64,000 bases of DNA from an uncultured Methylocystaceae bacterium (GCA_937870755.1 CALMZV010000100.1:1-64000); one strand, 5' to 3'; shown: positions 35,753 to 45,377, numbered from the stretch's first letter. Numbers and translations: made by a program. Notes: generated by a model not told the origin, from the sequence alone.

Positions 35753-37705
35753 TCACGCGATCAGCGTGCGCGCGGCCTCGCGCTCGTGGCCGAGCGCGGA
35801 CAGAACCTGCGCCACGACGCCTTTCGCGTCGAGCCCGGCGGCGGCGTACATCTTCTCGGGACTGTCGTGGTCGAGATAGGCGTCCGGCAACGTCATCGTG
35901 CGCACCTTCAGCCCGCGATCCAGCAAGCCGTCCTGCGCGAGCTGATGCAGCACGATGGCGCCGAAGCCGCACATCGAGCCTTCCTCGATGGTGACCAGAA
36001 CCTCGTGACCGGCGGCGAGCCGGCGCACCAGATCCCGGTCGAGGGGTTTGGCGAACCGCGCGTCGGCGACGGTCGTGGAAATGCCGCGCTGGGCGAGATC
36101 CTCGGCCGCCTTCATCGCTTCGGCCAGGCGCGTGCCGAGCGACAGCAGCGCGACCCTGGACCCCTCGCGCAAGACGCGGCCGCGGCCGATCTCCAGCACC
36201 TGTCCGCGCGCCGGCATGTCGACGCCCACGCCCTCGCCGCGCGGATAGCGGAACGCGCAGGGGCCGACATCGTAGGCGGCGGCGGTCGCGACCATATGCG
36301 CCAGTTCCGCCTCGTCGGCGGCGGCCATGATCATCATGTTCGGCAGGCAGCCGAGATAGGCCAGATCGAACGAGCCGGCGTGCGTCGGCCCGTCGGCGCC
36401 GACCAGACCCGCGCGGTCCATCGCGAACCGCACCGGCAGCTTCTGCAAATCCACGTCGTGCACGACCTGATCGTAGCCGCGCTGGAGGAAGGTGGAATAG
36501 ATGGCGCAGAACGGCTTGTAGCCCTCCGTCGCCAGACCCGCCGCGAAAGTCACCGCATGCTGCTCGGCGATGCCGACGTCGAACGTGCGGCCGGGGAACT
36601 TCTTGCCGAACAGGTCGAGACCCGTGCCCGACGGCATGGCGGCGGTGACCGCGACGATCCTGTCGTCGGCCTCGGCCTCCTTGATCAGGTGTTCGGCGAA
36701 CACTTTCGTATAGGCGGGGGCGTTGGCCTTCGGCTTGGCCTGCGCGCCGGTGATGACGTCGAACTTGTTGACGCCATGATACTTGTCCGCCGACGCCTCG
36801 GCCGGCGCGTAGCCCTTGCCCTTCTGCGTCACCACATGGACCAGCACCGGGCCGGTCGGCATGTCGCGCACGTTCTTCAGCACGGGCAGCAGATGGTCGA
36901 GATTATGGCCGTCGATCGGACCGACATAATAGAAGCCCAGCTCCTCGAACATCGTGCCGCCGGTGACGAAACCGCGCCCGTATTCCTCCGCGCGGCGGGC
37001 GCGCTCGTAGAGCGCCTTGGGCAGATGGCTGGCGATCTGTTTCACCGTCTCGCGGATCGTCGCGTAACGGCCGGAGGCGAGCCGCGCCAGATAGGCCGAC
37101 ATGGCGCCGACCGGCGGGGCGATCGACATGTCGTTGTCGTTGAGAATGACGATCAGCCGCGATTTCAGCGCGCCGGCGTTGTTCATGGCCTCGTAGGCCA
37201 TGCCCGCCGACATCGACCCGTCGCCGATGACCGCCACCACGTTGTTGTGGCGATGGGCGAGATCGCGCCCGACCGCCATGCCGAGGCCGGCGGAAATGGA
37301 GGTGGAGGAATGGGCCGCGCCGAACGGGTCGTAGAGGCTCTCCGACCGTTTGGTGAAACCCGACAGGCCGCCGCCCATGCGCAGCGTGCGAATGCGGTCG
37401 CGCCGGCCGGTGAGTATCTTGTGCGGATAGGCCTGGTGGCCGACGTCCCAGATCAGCCGGTCGCGCGGCGTGTCGAATACGTAGTGAAGCGCCACCGTCA
37501 GTTCGACCACGCCCAGACCCGCGCCGAGGTGACCGCCGGTTACGGAAACGGCGTCGATGGTTTCGGCGCGCAACTCCTGCGCGACCTGTTTCAGATCGTG
37601 TTCGGGAATGCGCCGGAGATCTTCCGGCGTCGCGATCTTGTCGAGGAGGGGCGTCTTCAGCGAGGTCACAACATGCTCATGCAGGCGCTGCCGGCTTTCG
37701 GCCAT
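35753..37705 (-). CDS. dxs: 1-deoxy-D-xylulose-5-phosphate synthase
   Basis: A 650-residue thiamine diphosphate enzyme that condenses pyruvate and glyceraldehyde 3-phosphate, the first step of the MEP isoprenoid pathway and a source for thiamine and pyridoxal. The ThDP site is [18 protein letters not shown] near residue 155 followed by [12 protein letters not shown]; the pyrimidine domain contains [17 protein letters not shown] and [15 protein letters not shown]. Starts at 37705 ([12 protein letters not shown]). First gene of the dxs-tlyA-rlmD operon; divergent from the HdeD-like gene, with 162 bp between starts. Confidence 0.97.
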   Translation of the reverse strand: MAESRQRLHEHVVTSLKTPLLDKIATPEDLRRIPEHDLKQVAQELRAETIDAVSVTGGHLGAGLGVVELTVALHYVFDTPRDRLIWDVGHQAYPHKILTGRRDRIRTLRMGGGLSGFTKRSESLYDPFGAAHSSTSISAGLGMAVGRDLAHRHNNVVAVIGDGSMSAGMAYEAMNNAGALKSRLIVILNDNDMSIAPPVGAMSAYLARLASGRYATIRETVKQIASHLPKALYERARRAEEYGRGFVTGGTMFEELGFYYVGPIDGHNLDHLLPVLKNVRDMPTGPVLVHVVTQKGKGYAPAEASADKYHGVNKFDVITGAQAKPKANAPAYTKVFAEHLIKEAEADDRIVAVTAAMPSGTGLDLFGKKFPGRTFDVGIAEQHAVTFAAGLATEGYKPFCAIYSTFLQRGYDQVVHDVDLQKLPVRFAMDRAGLVGADGPTHAGSFDLAYLGCLPNMMIMAAADEAELAHMVATAAAYDVGPCAFRYPRGEGVGVDMPARGQVLEIGRGRVLREGSRVALLSLGTRLAEAMKAAEDLAQRGISTTVADARFAKPLDRDLVRRLAAGHEVLVTIEEGSMCGFGAIVLHQLAQDGLLDRGLKVRTMTLPDAYLDHDSPEKMYAAAGLDAKGVVAQVLSALGHEREAARTLIA

Positions 37706-37867
37706 CCCGCCCGTTTACACCAAACGGGCGGACGGCCGCAATCCCGCTGGATTTGCAGGCTTTTGCGCTCCCGGCGGCGGCGCGCGCGCGAATTGTTCGG
37801 CCCGCGGCGGGATCAAAAGCGAAGCTCCCGTCATTTAGCTGAGGCGCGAGACGCAAAGGAGTGAGCC

Positions 37868-38452
37868 ATGACAGACGCCGCACCGCCCCCGACCGCCACG
37901 CCGCAGCGCCCCAATCTGGGCGACGCTTTCGAACGGCTGCGACCCAACTGGGGCTGGTTCGTCGCCCTCGGTCTGGTGACCGCCGCACTGGGCGTGGCGA
38001 CGCTCGGCTACCTTTCGGTCGTCGGCACCATCGCGTCGGTCTACATGATCGGCTTCGCGATGATCGTGGCCGGCGGGGCGGAGATCGCGCTCGGCATGAA
38101 GGCCAGAAGCTGGGGCTGGACGGCGCTGTGGATCCTCGTGGGGCTGCTCTACATTCTCGGCGGCGCCTTCGCCATCGCCCAGCCGCTGGTGGCGGCGGCC
38201 ACGTTCACCCTGCTGATCGGCGCGGCGCTGGTCGCCACCGGCGTACTGCGGATCGCCGCCGCGCTCCGGGCGCCGGAAGGCAAGGGCATGCTGGCGTTCG
38301 CCGGGCTGATCACGCTCGCGCTCGGCGCCATGATTCTGCTCGCCTGGCCGGTCTCGGGCCTGTTCACGCTCGGCATCTTCCTCGGGGTGGATCTGCTGAT
38401 CTACGGGCTGAGCTGGATTTCGTTCGGGCTGCGCCTGCGTCCGAAGGGCTGA
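37868..38452 (+). CDS. HdeD-family membrane protein (DUF308)
   Basis: A 194-residue inner-membrane protein with six predicted helices: after a Pro-rich N-terminus come WGWFVALGLVTAALGVATLG, IASVYMIGFAMIVAGGAEIALGM, a WGWTALWILVGLLYILGGAF helix, and three more ending in SGLFTLGIFLGVDLLIYG. Two or three copies of the DUF308 pattern are visible. E. coli HdeD contributes to acid resistance at high cell density; in rhizobia the role is unproven. Start with AAGGAG eight bases before ATG. A repeat with a strong hairpin follows its stop by about 40 bp. Confidence 0.9.
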   Translation: MTDAAPPPTATPQRPNLGDAFERLRPNWGWFVALGLVTAALGVATLGYLSVVGTIASVYMIGFAMIVAGGAEIALGMKARSWGWTALWILVGLLYILGGAFAIAQPLVAAATFTLLIGAALVATGVLRIAAALRAPEGKGMLAFAGLITLALGAMILLAWPVSGLFTLGIFLGVDLLIYGLSWISFGLRLRPKG

Positions 38453-38493
38453 GGCGCGTCGCGCGGGGACGTGTTGATCGGCCTGCCCGTTCG

Positions 38494-38596
38494 GACTAGA
38501 GCATCGTTTCCGATGGAATCGGAAGCGATGCTCTCTTTTTGGCCTGACGCGTTTTCTTCCCGCGAACCGGTTTCCACTTCGCTCGAAAACGCTTTA
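38494..38596. repeat. Dispersed intergenic repeat with 17-bp hairpin
   Basis: Bases 38498-38514 and 38518-38534 form an inverted repeat matching at 16 of 17 positions, with a 3-base loop, and TTTTT follows at 38536-38540. A second conserved block runs from 38544 to 38596 (GACGCGTTTTCTTC, GAACCGGTTTCCACTTC, GCTCGAAAACGCTTTATG). I recall this two-part element as a frequent intergenic repeat in Rhizobiales genomes. Here the hairpin and T-run can also act as an intrinsic terminator for the HdeD-like gene. The ATG at 38596 is the end of the repeat, not a gene start. Confidence 0.8.
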
Positions 38597-38640
38597 TGCC
38601 GTTGACGGCGCGCAGCGATGCGCCGCCGATGGAGCCCGGC

Positions 38641-41319
38641 ATGACGAAATGGGTCTACACGTTCGGCGACGGCAAGGCCGAAGGTTCGAGCGCGATGCGC
38701 GACCTGCTCGGCGGCAAAGGCGCCAATCTCGCCGAAATGTCCAATCTCGGCCTGCCGGTGCCGCCGGGCTTCACCATCACCACCGAGGCCTGCCGGCACT
38801 ATTACGCGCACGGCAAGACGCTGCCCGAAGACCTCGCCGCGCAGGTGGAGGCCGCCGTCGCCCATGTCGGCCGTCTGACGGGCCGCGGGTTCGGCGACGA
38901 AGCCAGCCCCCTCCTGCTCTCGGTGCGCTCCGGCGCGCGCGCCTCCATGCCCGGCATGATGGACACCGTGCTGAACCTGGGGCTCAACGACCGGACCGTG
39001 CAGGCGCTGGCGCAGGGCGCGGGCGATGAACGGTTCGCGCTCGATTCCTACCGCCGCTTCATCCAGATGTATTCGGCCGTGGTGCTCGATCTCGACCATC
39101 ACAATTTCGAGGACGCGCTCGAATTCTTCAAAGAGACGAAAGGCTATTCGCTCGACACCGAGCTTGCCGCCGGGGACTGGCGCAAGGTGATCGGCGAATA
39201 CAAGACCATCGTCGAGCGCGAGACCGGCGCCGCGTTTCCGCAGGAGCCGCACGCCCAGCTATGGGGCGCGATCGGCGCCGTCTTCTCCTCATGGATGAAC
39301 GCGCGCGCGATCACCTACCGGCGCCTGCACGACATTCCCGAGGACTGGGGCACCGCCGTCAACGTGCAGGCGATGGTGTTCGGCAACATGGGCGACACAT
39401 CGGCGACGGGCGTGGCCTTCACGCGCAATCCCTCGACCGGCGAGAAGGAGCTTTACGGGGAGTTCCTCATCAACGCGCAGGGCGAGGACGTGGTGGCGGG
39501 CATTCGCACGCCGCAGGCGATCACCGAAAGCGCACGCAGGGCGTCGGGCTCCGACAGGCCTTCGATGGAAGCTGCCATGCCGGCCGTGTTCGCCGAATTC
39601 AAACGCGCGACGGAAACGCTGGAGCGTCATTATCGCGACATGCAGGACATGGAGTTCACCGTCGAGAACGGCAAACTCTGGATGTTGCAGACGCGCGGCG
39701 GCAAGCGCACGACGAAGGCCGCCATGCGCATCGTCATCGACATGGCCAGGGAAGGACTGATCACGCGCGAGGACGCGGTCGCGCGGGTCGACCCGCTGTC
39801 GCTCGACCAGTTGCTGCATCCCACCATCGACCCCAAGGCCGAGCGCAGGATCGTGGCGACCGGCCTGCCCGCTTCGCCGGGCGCGGCGAGCGGCGAGATC
39901 GTGTTCGATTCCAACGAAGCCGAGACGCTGAAGGGCGCGGGCCGCAAGGTCATTCTGGTGCGCGTGGAGACGAGCCCGGAGGACATCCACGGCATGCACG
40001 CGGCCGAGGGCATTCTCACGACGCGCGGCGGCATGACCTCGCACGCGGCCGTCGTCGCGCGCGGCATGGGCAAGCCGTGCGTCTCGGGCGCGGGCGGCGT
40101 GCGCGTGGACTACAATGCGCAGACGATGCGCGCGGGCGCCAAAGTCTTCAAGAAGGGCGACGTCCTCACGATCGACGGCTCGACCGGCCAGGTGATCGAG
40201 GGCGCCGCTCCGATGCTCGAACCGGAGCTGACCGGCGATTTCGCGACCCTGATGGAATGGGCCGACGGCGTGCGACGCCTGCGCGTGCGCGCCAACGCCG
40301 ATACGCCGAAGGACGCGCGGATCGCGCGGCAGTTCGGCGCCGAGGGCATCGGGCTGTGCCGCACCGAGCACATGTTCTTCGACGAGGCGCGCATTCTGGC
40401 GATGCGCGAGATGATCCTGGCCGGCGACGAGAAGCAGCGGCGCGCCGCGCTCGCCAAACTGGCGACGATGCAGCGGTCGGATTTCGCCGCGCTTTTCGAG
40501 ATCATGTCCGGCCTGCCCGTGACGATCCGCCTCCTCGATCCGCCGCTGCACGAATTCCTGCCGCACACCGACGAGGAAATCGCGACCGTGGCGGCCGATC
40601 TCGGGGTGGAGCCGGCGAAGCTGAAAGCGCGCGCGCAGGAGCTTGCCGAATTCAACCCCATGCTCGGCTTCCGCGGCGTGCGCATCGCCATCGTCTATCC
40701 GGAAATCGCGGAAATGCAGGCGCGCGCGATTTTCGAAGGCGCGGTGGATGCTCACAAGGCGACCGGCAAGGCGGTGACGGCGGAGGTGATGGTCCCGCTC
40801 GTTCTGTCGAAGCGCGAGTTCGATCTGGTGAAGGCGCGCGTCGTCGCGATGGCCGAGACGGTCGAGCAGGAGACCGGCGTCTCCATTCCCTACACCGTCG
40901 GCACGATGATCGAACTGCCGCGCGCGGCGCTGCGCGCCGGCGAAATCGCAGAAAGCGCCGAGTTCTTCTCCTTCGGCACGAACGATCTCACGCAGACGAC
41001 GCTCGGCCTGTCGCGCGACGACGCCGGATCGTTTCTGCCTGCCTATGTGCAGAAGGGCGTGCTGCCGGCCGACCCGTTCATCACGCTCGACACCGAGGGC
41101 GTGGGCGAACTCGTCGCCATCGCCGCCGAGCGCGGGCGCGCGACGCGGCCGGGCATGAAGCTCGGCATCTGCGGCGAGCATGGCGGCGATCCGGCCTCCA
41201 TCGCATTCTGCGAGAAGACGAAGCTCGACTACGTGTCGTGCTCGCCCTATCGCGCGCCGATCGCGCGGCTGGCCGCAGCGCAGGCCGCGCTCGGCCGCAA
41301 GGCGCAGGGCGAAGCATGA
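38641..41319 (+). CDS. ppdK: Pyruvate, phosphate dikinase
   Basis: An 892-residue enzyme interconverting pyruvate + ATP + phosphate with phosphoenolpyruvate + AMP + diphosphate. Domains in order: ATP-grasp (KWVYTFGDGKAEG, DLLGGKGANLAEMSNLG, SVRSGARASMPGMMDTVLNLG); the swivelling phosphohistidine domain with His468 in GGMTSHAAVVARGMGKPCVSG; and the TIM barrel ending in GICGEHGGDPASIAFC with Cys844. The ATG at 38641 has GGAG upstream and gives the family start MTKWVYTFG; an ATG at 38596 is in the repeat. It overlaps the next gene as ATGA. Likely gluconeogenic or C4 balance role. Confidence 0.97.
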   Translation: MTKWVYTFGDGKAEGSSAMRDLLGGKGANLAEMSNLGLPVPPGFTITTEACRHYYAHGKTLPEDLAAQVEAAVAHVGRLTGRGFGDEASPLLLSVRSGARASMPGMMDTVLNLGLNDRTVQALAQGAGDERFALDSYRRFIQMYSAVVLDLDHHNFEDALEFFKETKGYSLDTELAAGDWRKVIGEYKTIVERETGAAFPQEPHAQLWGAIGAVFSSWMNARAITYRRLHDIPEDWGTAVNVQAMVFGNMGDTSATGVAFTRNPSTGEKELYGEFLINAQGEDVVAGIRTPQAITESARRASGSDRPSMEAAMPAVFAEFKRATETLERHYRDMQDMEFTVENGKLWMLQTRGGKRTTKAAMRIVIDMAREGLITREDAVARVDPLSLDQLLHPTIDPKAERRIVATGLPASPGAASGEIVFDSNEAETLKGAGRKVILVRVETSPEDIHGMHAAEGILTTRGGMTSHAAVVARGMGKPCVSGAGGVRVDYNAQTMRAGAKVFKKGDVLTIDGSTGQVIEGAAPMLEPELTGDFATLMEWADGVRRLRVRANADTPKDARIARQFGAEGIGLCRTEHMFFDEARILAMREMILAGDEKQRRAALAKLATMQRSDFAALFEIMSGLPVTIRLLDPPLHEFLPHTDEEIATVAADLGVEPAKLKARAQELAEFNPMLGFRGVRIAIVYPEIAEMQARAIFEGAVDAHKATGKAVTAEVMVPLVLSKREFDLVKARVVAMAETVEQETGVSIPYTVGTMIELPRAALRAGEIAESAEFFSFGTNDLTQTTLGLSRDDAGSFLPAYVQKGVLPADPFITLDTEGVGELVAIAAERGRATRPGMKLGICGEHGGDPASIAFCEKTKLDYVSCSPYRAPIARLAAAQAALGRKAQGEA

Positions 41320-41597
41320 TCAGCGCCCGCAACGTCTATTACGTGACGATGTGCGTGAGCGGGCTGGCGCTGGGCGCCGCCGCCCGCGCATGGCCTTCGT
41401 TCGGTTCCGGCGCCGTTCCGCCCTATGTGTGGCTGCTCGGCGTATCGCTCGTCTTCGACATCGCCTTGCAGGCGATTTCGGCGAAGCGCCCAATCGTTCC
41501 GATGAGCATGAACGCGCGCGCGGCCGGGTTCTTCGCCGGCGCCATCCTGTATCTGCTCGTCACTTACGTGTTCGCGCCGGCAGCGCCCGCGGCATGA
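41316..41597 (+). CDS. Small membrane protein, 93 aa
   Basis: I do not recognise a family. The protein has about three hydrophobic helices (VYYVTMCVSGLALGAAARAW, VWLLGVSLVFDIALQAI, AAGFFAGAILYLLVTYVFA) with short loops, so it is an inner-membrane protein. It is translationally linked on both sides: its ATG overlaps the ppdK stop (ATGA at 41316) and its TGA overlaps the MeaB-like start (41594). The tight packing argues for a real gene that is made with its partners; what it does there is unknown. Confidence 0.72.
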   Translation: MISARNVYYVTMCVSGLALGAAARAWPSFGSGAVPPYVWLLGVSLVFDIALQAISAKRPIVPMSMNARAAGFFAGAILYLLVTYVFAPAAPAA

Positions 41598-42526
41598 CCC
41601 CGACGCTGCAAGCCTTGCGCGGCGGCGGCAAGCGCGCGCTGGCGCACGCGCTCGCGCTGATCGAGACGGCGCGCGGCACGGAGACGCTGGCAGCCCTGCT
41701 GGACGAAGCCGCAGCCGACCCGAAAGCGCATGTGGCGGGGCTGACCGGCCCGCCCGGCGTCGGCAAATCGACCCTCACCAACGCGCTCGTGCGCGACTGG
41801 CGCGCGAAGGGCGAAAGCGTCGGCGTGATCGCGGTCGATCCGTCCTCGCGCGCGACCGGCGGCGCGCTGCTCGGCGACCGTGCGCGCATCGCCACCGATC
41901 CCGAGGACCGCAAGGTGTTCGTGCGCTCGATGGCCGCGCGCGACCGGCTCGGCGGCCTTTCCGACGACACGGTGGCGGCGATGGCGCTGATGCGCGCGCT
42001 GTTCGACCGCGTGCTGGTGGAGAGCGTGGGCATCGGCCAGTCGGAGGCCGACATTTCCTTCGCCGCCGACACCGTCGTGCTCTGCATCCAGCCGGGGTCC
42101 GGCGACAGCCTGCAATTCATGAAGGCGGGCGTGATGGAGCTGCCCGACATCGTGGTCGTCACCAAAGCCGACATGGGCGCGGCCGCCAAACGCGCGCGTT
42201 CGGACGTGGAAGGCGCGTTGACCCTGTTCTCGCGCGAGGACGACTGGGTTCCCCCGGTCGTGCTGGTTTCGGCGCCGACCGGCGAGGGGCTCGACGCCTT
42301 GCACGAGGCGCTCGCGCGCCATCGCGCGCATCTCGGCGTCGAGGGGCTCCGGCGGCGGCGCGCGCGGCAGGAAGACATGTGGATCGCGGAAGCGACGAGA
42401 TCGCGCTTCGGGTCGGAAGGCGCGGGCGCGGCGCGGGCGCTGAAGATCGCCGCGCGCGGGCCGTTCGGCCGCGAACGCGAAATCGCGCTGGCGCTGCGCG
42501 CGGCCCTGTCCGCCGTGCGTCGGTGA
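41594..42526 (+). CDS. meaB: MeaB/ArgK-like G3E GTPase
   Basis: A 310-residue P-loop GTPase of the MeaB family that protects and loads B12-dependent acyl-CoA mutases. Seen: Walker A GPPGVGKST at residues 52-60, VDPSSRATGGALLGDR, DPEDRKVFVRSMAARDRLGG, VLVESVGIGQSEADISF (switch region), and the guanine-specificity motif VVTKADMG. The family consensus has VESVGVGQSE and a longer N-terminus, so this is a slightly divergent member. There is no methylmalonyl-CoA mutase in the window. It is coupled to ppdK through the small membrane gene, which is unusual for MeaB. Confidence 0.9.
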   Translation: MTPTLQALRGGGKRALAHALALIETARGTETLAALLDEAAADPKAHVAGLTGPPGVGKSTLTNALVRDWRAKGESVGVIAVDPSSRATGGALLGDRARIATDPEDRKVFVRSMAARDRLGGLSDDTVAAMALMRALFDRVLVESVGIGQSEADISFAADTVVLCIQPGSGDSLQFMKAGVMELPDIVVVTKADMGAAAKRARSDVEGALTLFSREDDWVPPVVLVSAPTGEGLDALHEALARHRAHLGVEGLRRRRARQEDMWIAEATRSRFGSEGAGAARALKIAARGPFGREREIALALRAALSAVRR

Positions 42527-42529
42527 ACC

Positions 42530-43285
42530 TCACGCCGCCTTGCGCTCGGCCGCCAGTTCCTGCGCGAAATGCGGATAGGTTTCGGCGAGTTCATCGGTCA
42601 CGCGGCCGCGCAGCAGCGCAAGCGTCGCGGCGTCCGGCCCCGGCGTCGGGCCGACGTCCGGCGCGAGGTCGTATTCGAAACCGGTGTTGGCGCGCACTTC
42701 GGCCGCGTCCGCGCCGCCGTGCGTCGACCGCAACATGAAGCGCCTGCGCGTCTTGTCGAACGAAAAGAGCGCCTTGCCCGTCAGCAGCGCGTGCGGACCG
42801 CCGGGCCGGTAAACGCCCGGCTCGCTCGTTCCCGGCGCGGAGACGAAATCCACCTTGTCGACGAACACGCGCGGCGAATGCTCCTCGCGGAACAGGATGA
42901 CGCGCGGCACGACGAAATAGAGGAAGGCCGAGCCGAAACAGCCTGGCCAGCGCACGTCGCTTTTCGGATATTCGCCCGAGCCGACCAGGTTGATGTTGGC
43001 CTGTCCGTCGATCTGTCCGCCGCCGAGAAAGAAGGCGTCGACGCGGCCCTGCGCGGCGCAGTCGAACAATTCGACGCCGCCGTTGGTGAAGAAATTGTGC
43101 TCCTGCGATCCCAGCACCGAAATGCGCACGCGCTCGCGGTCCTGCCGCTCGTTGAGCGCGCGGCGCAGCATGGCGGCGGCCGCCGGAATCGGCGAGGAGG
43201 CCCCGACCGCCACATGGCGCACGCCGTCCAGCAGGACGGCGATGGTGTGGATCATGATCTCGCGGGTGAGGACGGGCGCGTTCAT
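42530..43285 (-). CDS. CoA-transferase beta subunit (glutaconate/IpdB-like)
   Basis: A 251-residue family I CoA-transferase-like subunit. Segments VGASSPIPAAAAMLRRAL, VLGSQEHNFFTNGGVELFDCAAQGRVDAFFLGGGQIDGQANINLVG and PGCFGSAFLYFVVPRVILF are typical of the beta subunit of glutaconate CoA-transferase-type and IpdB proteins. The canonical catalytic Glu of these transferases is not clear here, so it may be a hydrolase (IpdAB open the steroid ring) or a transferase. Its ATG overlaps the alpha-subunit stop by four bases, so the pair is co-translated. Confidence 0.88.
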   Translation of the reverse strand: MNAPVLTREIMIHTIAVLLDGVRHVAVGASSPIPAAAAMLRRALNERQDRERVRISVLGSQEHNFFTNGGVELFDCAAQGRVDAFFLGGGQIDGQANINLVGSGEYPKSDVRWPGCFGSAFLYFVVPRVILFREEHSPRVFVDKVDFVSAPGTSEPGVYRPGGPHALLTGKALFSFDKTRRRFMLRSTHGGADAAEVRANTGFEYDLAPDVGPTPGPDAATLALLRGRVTDELAETYPHFAQELAAERKAA

Positions 43286-44100
43286 GCCGCGCGCGCCTTG
43301 CCCGGGCGGAACGTCTCCATATAGGCGGCGAAGCCTTCCTTCGTGCGCGCCATTTTCGCGTAGCGCGCGATCTCGGCGCCGTCGACCGGATATTCGTCCC
43401 ACAGCGCGTAGGGATAGGCGCCGCGCTCGGCGACCGCGATCCGGTCCACGTAAAGCGCCGGCAGCACGGCGGCCGCGTCCTTCTCGCCGGTGAACAGCGA
43501 ATGGTCGACGATGCGCTCGACCGTCACGAACGTTCGCCTGGCGGCATAGGCCATCGAGGCGAGCTCGCGGCGCCGGCCGATCAGCACGTTGCCGAACCTG
43601 TCGGCGACGGGGGCGTGGAAGAGCGCGACGTCCGGCTCGATCGCCGGCACGACGACGATCCTGTCGCCGGGCGCGAACGGGTTGTCGATGACCTTCCAGT
43701 CGGGACGGGCGGCCAGCAGGTCGGAGCCGATGATGCCGCGAATGGGCAGGAAGGGCACGCCCTTCTCGGCCGCGATGATGCCGGAGTGGACCGCCGGGCA
43801 GGTCGCGTCCATGATCCTGACCGCGCCGTCGCGCACCGCCTCCATGAAGCGCGGCGCGCCGCCGGATTCCCCGAGCGTGACCGCGCTCGTCTCCACCGTT
43901 CCCACGACGCCCGCGCCGATCAGCATGTCGGCCTGCATACCGCTCGCGGGCACGCAGACGAGGTGGATGTTCTTCGGACCAGCGGCGATGATGGCGGCGG
44001 TCGCCGCCATTGCGACGCCGGAATAATCCGTCGGCACGGCGATCTTCGTGCCGTCGCGGACGGCGCCCGCCAGGGCCTCAAGCGAAACGATCTCTCCCAT
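43282..44100 (-). CDS. CoA-transferase alpha subunit (glutaconate/IpdA-like)
   Basis: A 272-residue partner of the gene downstream. Recognisable segments: VSLEALAGAVRDGTKIAVP, IHLVCVPASGMQADMLIGAGVVGTVETSAVTLGE, and PFLPIRGIIGSDLLAARPDWK, the fold of family I CoA-transferase alpha chains. As for the beta chain, the reaction is not certain between transferase and IpdAB-type hydrolase. No CoA-acceptor gene lies beside the pair. It is divergent from the lipocalin gene (116 bp apart), with no clear operator. Confidence 0.88.
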   Translation of the reverse strand: MGEIVSLEALAGAVRDGTKIAVPTDYSGVAMAATAAIIAAGPKNIHLVCVPASGMQADMLIGAGVVGTVETSAVTLGESGGAPRFMEAVRDGAVRIMDATCPAVHSGIIAAEKGVPFLPIRGIIGSDLLAARPDWKVIDNPFAPGDRIVVVPAIEPDVALFHAPVADRFGNVLIGRRRELASMAYAARRTFVTVERIVDHSLFTGEKDAAAVLPALYVDRIAVAERGAYPYALWDEYPVDGAEIARYAKMARTKEGFAAYMETFRPGKARAA

Positions 44101-44215
44101 GCGCGCCTCCCAACGCGTTCAGTCGAGCCATTGTTCGGGCGGGCGGGGGAAAGGTCAAGAACGCTTGCGCCCGCGCTGCGGCGCACCCAGATAGGGAGTT
44201 TGGCAAGGGGGAATC

Positions 44216-44767
44216 ATGCATTTCGGCATCGTCGCGCGCGCCGCCTGGGTCGTGGCCTGCGCCCTCGTTCTGGCGGGCTGCAGTCCATTCGCCGAACAGC
44301 CGGTCGGCAACGCCAACGTTCCGCAACCGCGGCTGCCGGTCGATCTTCAGAAGTATCTCGGCCGCTGGTATGAACTGGCGCGCTACGAAGCCTCGTTCCA
44401 GAAGGGCTGCGAAGGCGTGACCGCCGACTACGCCCTGCGGCCGGACGGCGCGGTGAAGGTCGTGAACAGCTGCCGGCAGGATTCGCCGTCCGGCCCGCTG
44501 CGGTCGGCGGAGGCGAAAGCGACGGTCGTCGAAAATTCCGGCGGCGCGAAGCTGCGCGTCACCTTCTTCTGGCCCTTCACCGGCGACTACTGGGTGCTGG
44601 ACCGGGCGCAGGATTATTCCTGGTCGATCGTCGGGGAGCCGTCCGGGCGCTATCTGTGGGTTCTCTCGCGCGACCCCAGGCCGCCCGAGGCGCAGTATCA
44701 GGCCCTCGTCGCGCGGGTCGCGGAACTGGGCTACGACACGCGGCTGCTGCGGCGCACGCGCCACTGA
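44216..44767 (+). CDS. Lipocalin family lipoprotein (Blc-like)
   Basis: A 183-residue exported lipoprotein. The signal peptide ends in the lipobox LAGC with Cys22, so the mature protein is membrane-anchored. The lipocalin fold is shown by YLGRWYELARYEASFQKGCEGVTADYALRPDG (Gly-x-Trp start of strand A), the DYWVLDRAQDYSWSIVGEP segment and WVLSRDPRP near the end. Relatives of E. coli Blc bind lysophospholipids or fatty acids and are involved in envelope repair. Starts at 44216, seven bases after a GGGGGAA. Confidence 0.92.
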   Translation: MHFGIVARAAWVVACALVLAGCSPFAEQPVGNANVPQPRLPVDLQKYLGRWYELARYEASFQKGCEGVTADYALRPDGAVKVVNSCRQDSPSGPLRSAEAKATVVENSGGAKLRVTFFWPFTGDYWVLDRAQDYSWSIVGEPSGRYLWVLSRDPRPPEAQYQALVARVAELGYDTRLLRRTRH

Positions 44768-44837
44768 TCGCGCGCGCGCCGGAGGCCGGGCGGAATGCAG
44801 GCAGGCGGCCCGCGTCCCCGCCCCTGCCGCCTTCAAA

Positions 44838-45377
44838 TCAGCGCGGCGCCAGCACCATGACCATCTGGCGGCCTTCCATCGAAGGTTCGGCCTCCACTTT
44901 CGCCATTTGCGCGGTCTCGGCCTTCACGCGTTCGAGCAGCCGGTAGCCGATGTCCTGATGGGCCATTTCGCGACCACGGAAGCGCAACGTGATCTTCACC
45001 TTGTCGCCCTCGATGAAGAATCGGCGGATCGCCTTCATCTTCACGTCGTAGTCGTGATCATCGATGCCCGGCCGCAGCTTGATTTCTTTCACCTCTACGA
45101 TCTTCTGACGCTTGCGCGCCTCGGCCTGTTTCTTCTGTTCGAGAAACCGGAACCTGCCGTAGTCGAGAATCTTGCAGACCGGAGGTTTGGCGTTCGGAAC
45201 GATCTCCACGAGATCGAGCCCCGCTTCCTCCGCGATGGCCAACGCATCGGTTGTGTTCACCACCCCCCGGTTCTGACCTTCCGCATCGATGAGTTGAATC
45301 TCGGGGATGCGGATGTCGCGGTTGATGCGCGGACCCTCCTTCTGGGGCGTCGGCGGCGCTTTCATAGGACGACGAAT
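44838..45377 (-). CDS. infC: Translation initiation factor IF-3 (ATT start)
   Basis: A 179-residue IF-3 (E. coli 180) that binds the 30S subunit, keeps it apart from 50S and checks initiator tRNA. N-domain: [24 protein letters not shown]; linker Lys-rich ([26 protein letters not shown]); C-domain with [32 protein letters not shown] read the start as ATT at 45377: GGAGAAG lies exactly five bases upstream, the product begins with RRP as in rhizobial IF-3, and the length matches. The first ATG is four codons in. ATT starts on infC are known to make the gene self-regulating. Confidence 0.95.
   Translation of the reverse strand: MRRPMKAPPTPQKEGPRINRDIRIPEIQLIDAEGQNRGVVNTTDALAIAEEAGLDLVEIVPNAKPPVCKILDYGRFRFLEQKKQAEARKRQKIVEVKEIKLRPGIDDHDYDVKMKAIRRFFIEGDKVKITLRFRGREMAHQDIGYRLLERVKAETAQMAKVEAEPSMEGRQMVMVLAPR

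Noticed and set aside
38596-38640. Earlier ATG for ppdK
   Set aside because: It is the end of the dispersed repeat and has no ribosome binding site; the family N-terminus starts at 38641.
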